DNA from: Gari tellinella
Taxonomy: Eukaryota > Mollusca > Bivalvia > Cardiida > Psammobiidae
Assembly: GCA_922989275.2 (NCBI GenBank)
Contig: OV277869.1
Span: forward strand, 22,578,189-22,642,188
Reading direction: 5' to 3'
DNA length: 64,000 bases
Shown: one piece after another, positions 63,275 to 64,000 of the stretch
Layout: every line of letters starts with the position of its first letter
Numbering within the stretch: the stretch's first letter is position 1
Notes under the pieces: generated by a model
Database searches by the model: none
Told to the model about the DNA's origin: nothing
The model's input: the letters and a program-made list of their open reading frames with translations, nothing else
Position numbers and translations under genes: made by a program

Positions 63275-64000
63275 AAGCTCACCTGGCACGTAGTGCCAAG
63301 GTGAGCTATTTTGATTGTCCTGTGTCCGTAATCGTGCGTCGTTCGTTCGTCGTCAACAATTTCTTTGAACAACATCTCCTCTGAAACCACTGGATGGATT
63401 TTTACCAAACTTGGCAGGAATGATCCTTATATGGTCCTCTTTCAAAGTTGTTCAAACATTTCCGGTCCGTTACATATCTAGGTCACAGGAGCTAAAAATA
63501 GATTATTTCAATGAAAACTTAAAAAATCTTCTTGTCTGAAACCACAGTACCCTGAGCTTAGATATTTGGCACAAAGCATTGTCTTCAGGTCTTCTATTAA
63601 GATTGTTCAAATTATGTCCCTGGGGTAAAAAATGACCCCGCCCGGGGGTTGTAATTTTACATAGAGTTATATAGTGAAATCTTCAAACATCTTTTTCTCA
63701 GAAACTAATATGGCTAGAGCTTTAATATTTGGCATGGTGACACTTCTAGAAGCCCTGAACCAATACTGTAAATATGGTTCCGCTCCGTTGCATATCTAGG
63801 TCACAGGAGCTAAAAATATATGTTTTTAATGAAAACTTAAAAAATCTTCTTGTTTGAAACCACTGTACCCTGAGCTTAGATATTTAGCACAAAGCATTTT
63901 CTTCAGGTCCTCTATCAAGATTGTTCAAATTATGTCCCTGGGGTCAAAAATGACCCTGCCCCGGGGGTCATATTTTTACATAGAGTTATATTGTGAAATC
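63275..64000 (+). mobile_element. Family G repeat, continues past the window
   Basis: Start hairpin CACCTGGCACGTAGTGCCAAG, close to the copy at 61,096. Two internal units are visible before the window ends. Confidence 0.85.

Overview
The window reads as nuclear DNA of an animal, most likely a marine bivalve mollusc. Three things point there: AT-rich sequence, intron-rich genes, and a dense load of short transposons, including the repeat that starts GCTCACCTGAGCC and carries a GTCCGTCGTC tract, which I recognise from memory of clam and other bivalve genomes. There is no sign of bacterial gene organisation, rRNA or CRISPR. The species cannot be fixed from the sequence alone.

Two cellular genes can be supported. 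The first is a complete RagA/B GTPase gene (RRAGA-type) on the minus strand. Its eight coding exons, between 45,399 and 29,710, join with consensus splice sites and correct phases into a 307-residue protein. The second is the first coding exon of a TEX10/Ipi1-type ribosome-biogenesis gene on the plus strand at 59,362-59,561; the rest lies beyond the window. The genes are divergently transcribed, and about 14 kb of nested transposons separate them.

Layout. 0-29 kb: no gene that I can support; a mosaic of short hairpin-bearing elements (families A-F below), a degenerate full-length CR1/Jockey-type LINE at 4.5-8.1 kb, a LINE tail at 14.5 kb, two copies of a TTAA-flanked element carrying a tRNA-like region, a SINE at 27.5 kb and a 78-bp minisatellite at 29 kb. 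29.7-45.5 kb: the RagA gene, its introns filled with elements, including a minisatellite made from the end of exon 5 with its splice donor. 45.9-47.9 kb: another truncated LINE. 48.5-56.6 kb: a Tc1-like remnant split by two larger elements that themselves contain bivalve-type repeats. 56.7-64 kb: more copies of those repeats around the TEX10 exon.

Family names used here. A: flanked by TTAA, ends CCCATTACCCC, core hairpin built on AAAGCAGAATGCGCC. B, C, D: flanked by TTAA, with ends CCCTTTCACTG, CCCTTTCAACCC and CCCATTTGTG; all share a CAAACAGT...CTGATCAGA... hairpin. E: flanked by TA, end CAGTGGAGAAGACG, same type of hairpin. F: end TCCAGATAAG, core hairpin CCCTATGGTGT. G: GCTCACCT repeat, Helentron-like (HINE-like) by architecture. 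H: 250-bp TIR element found inside other repeats.
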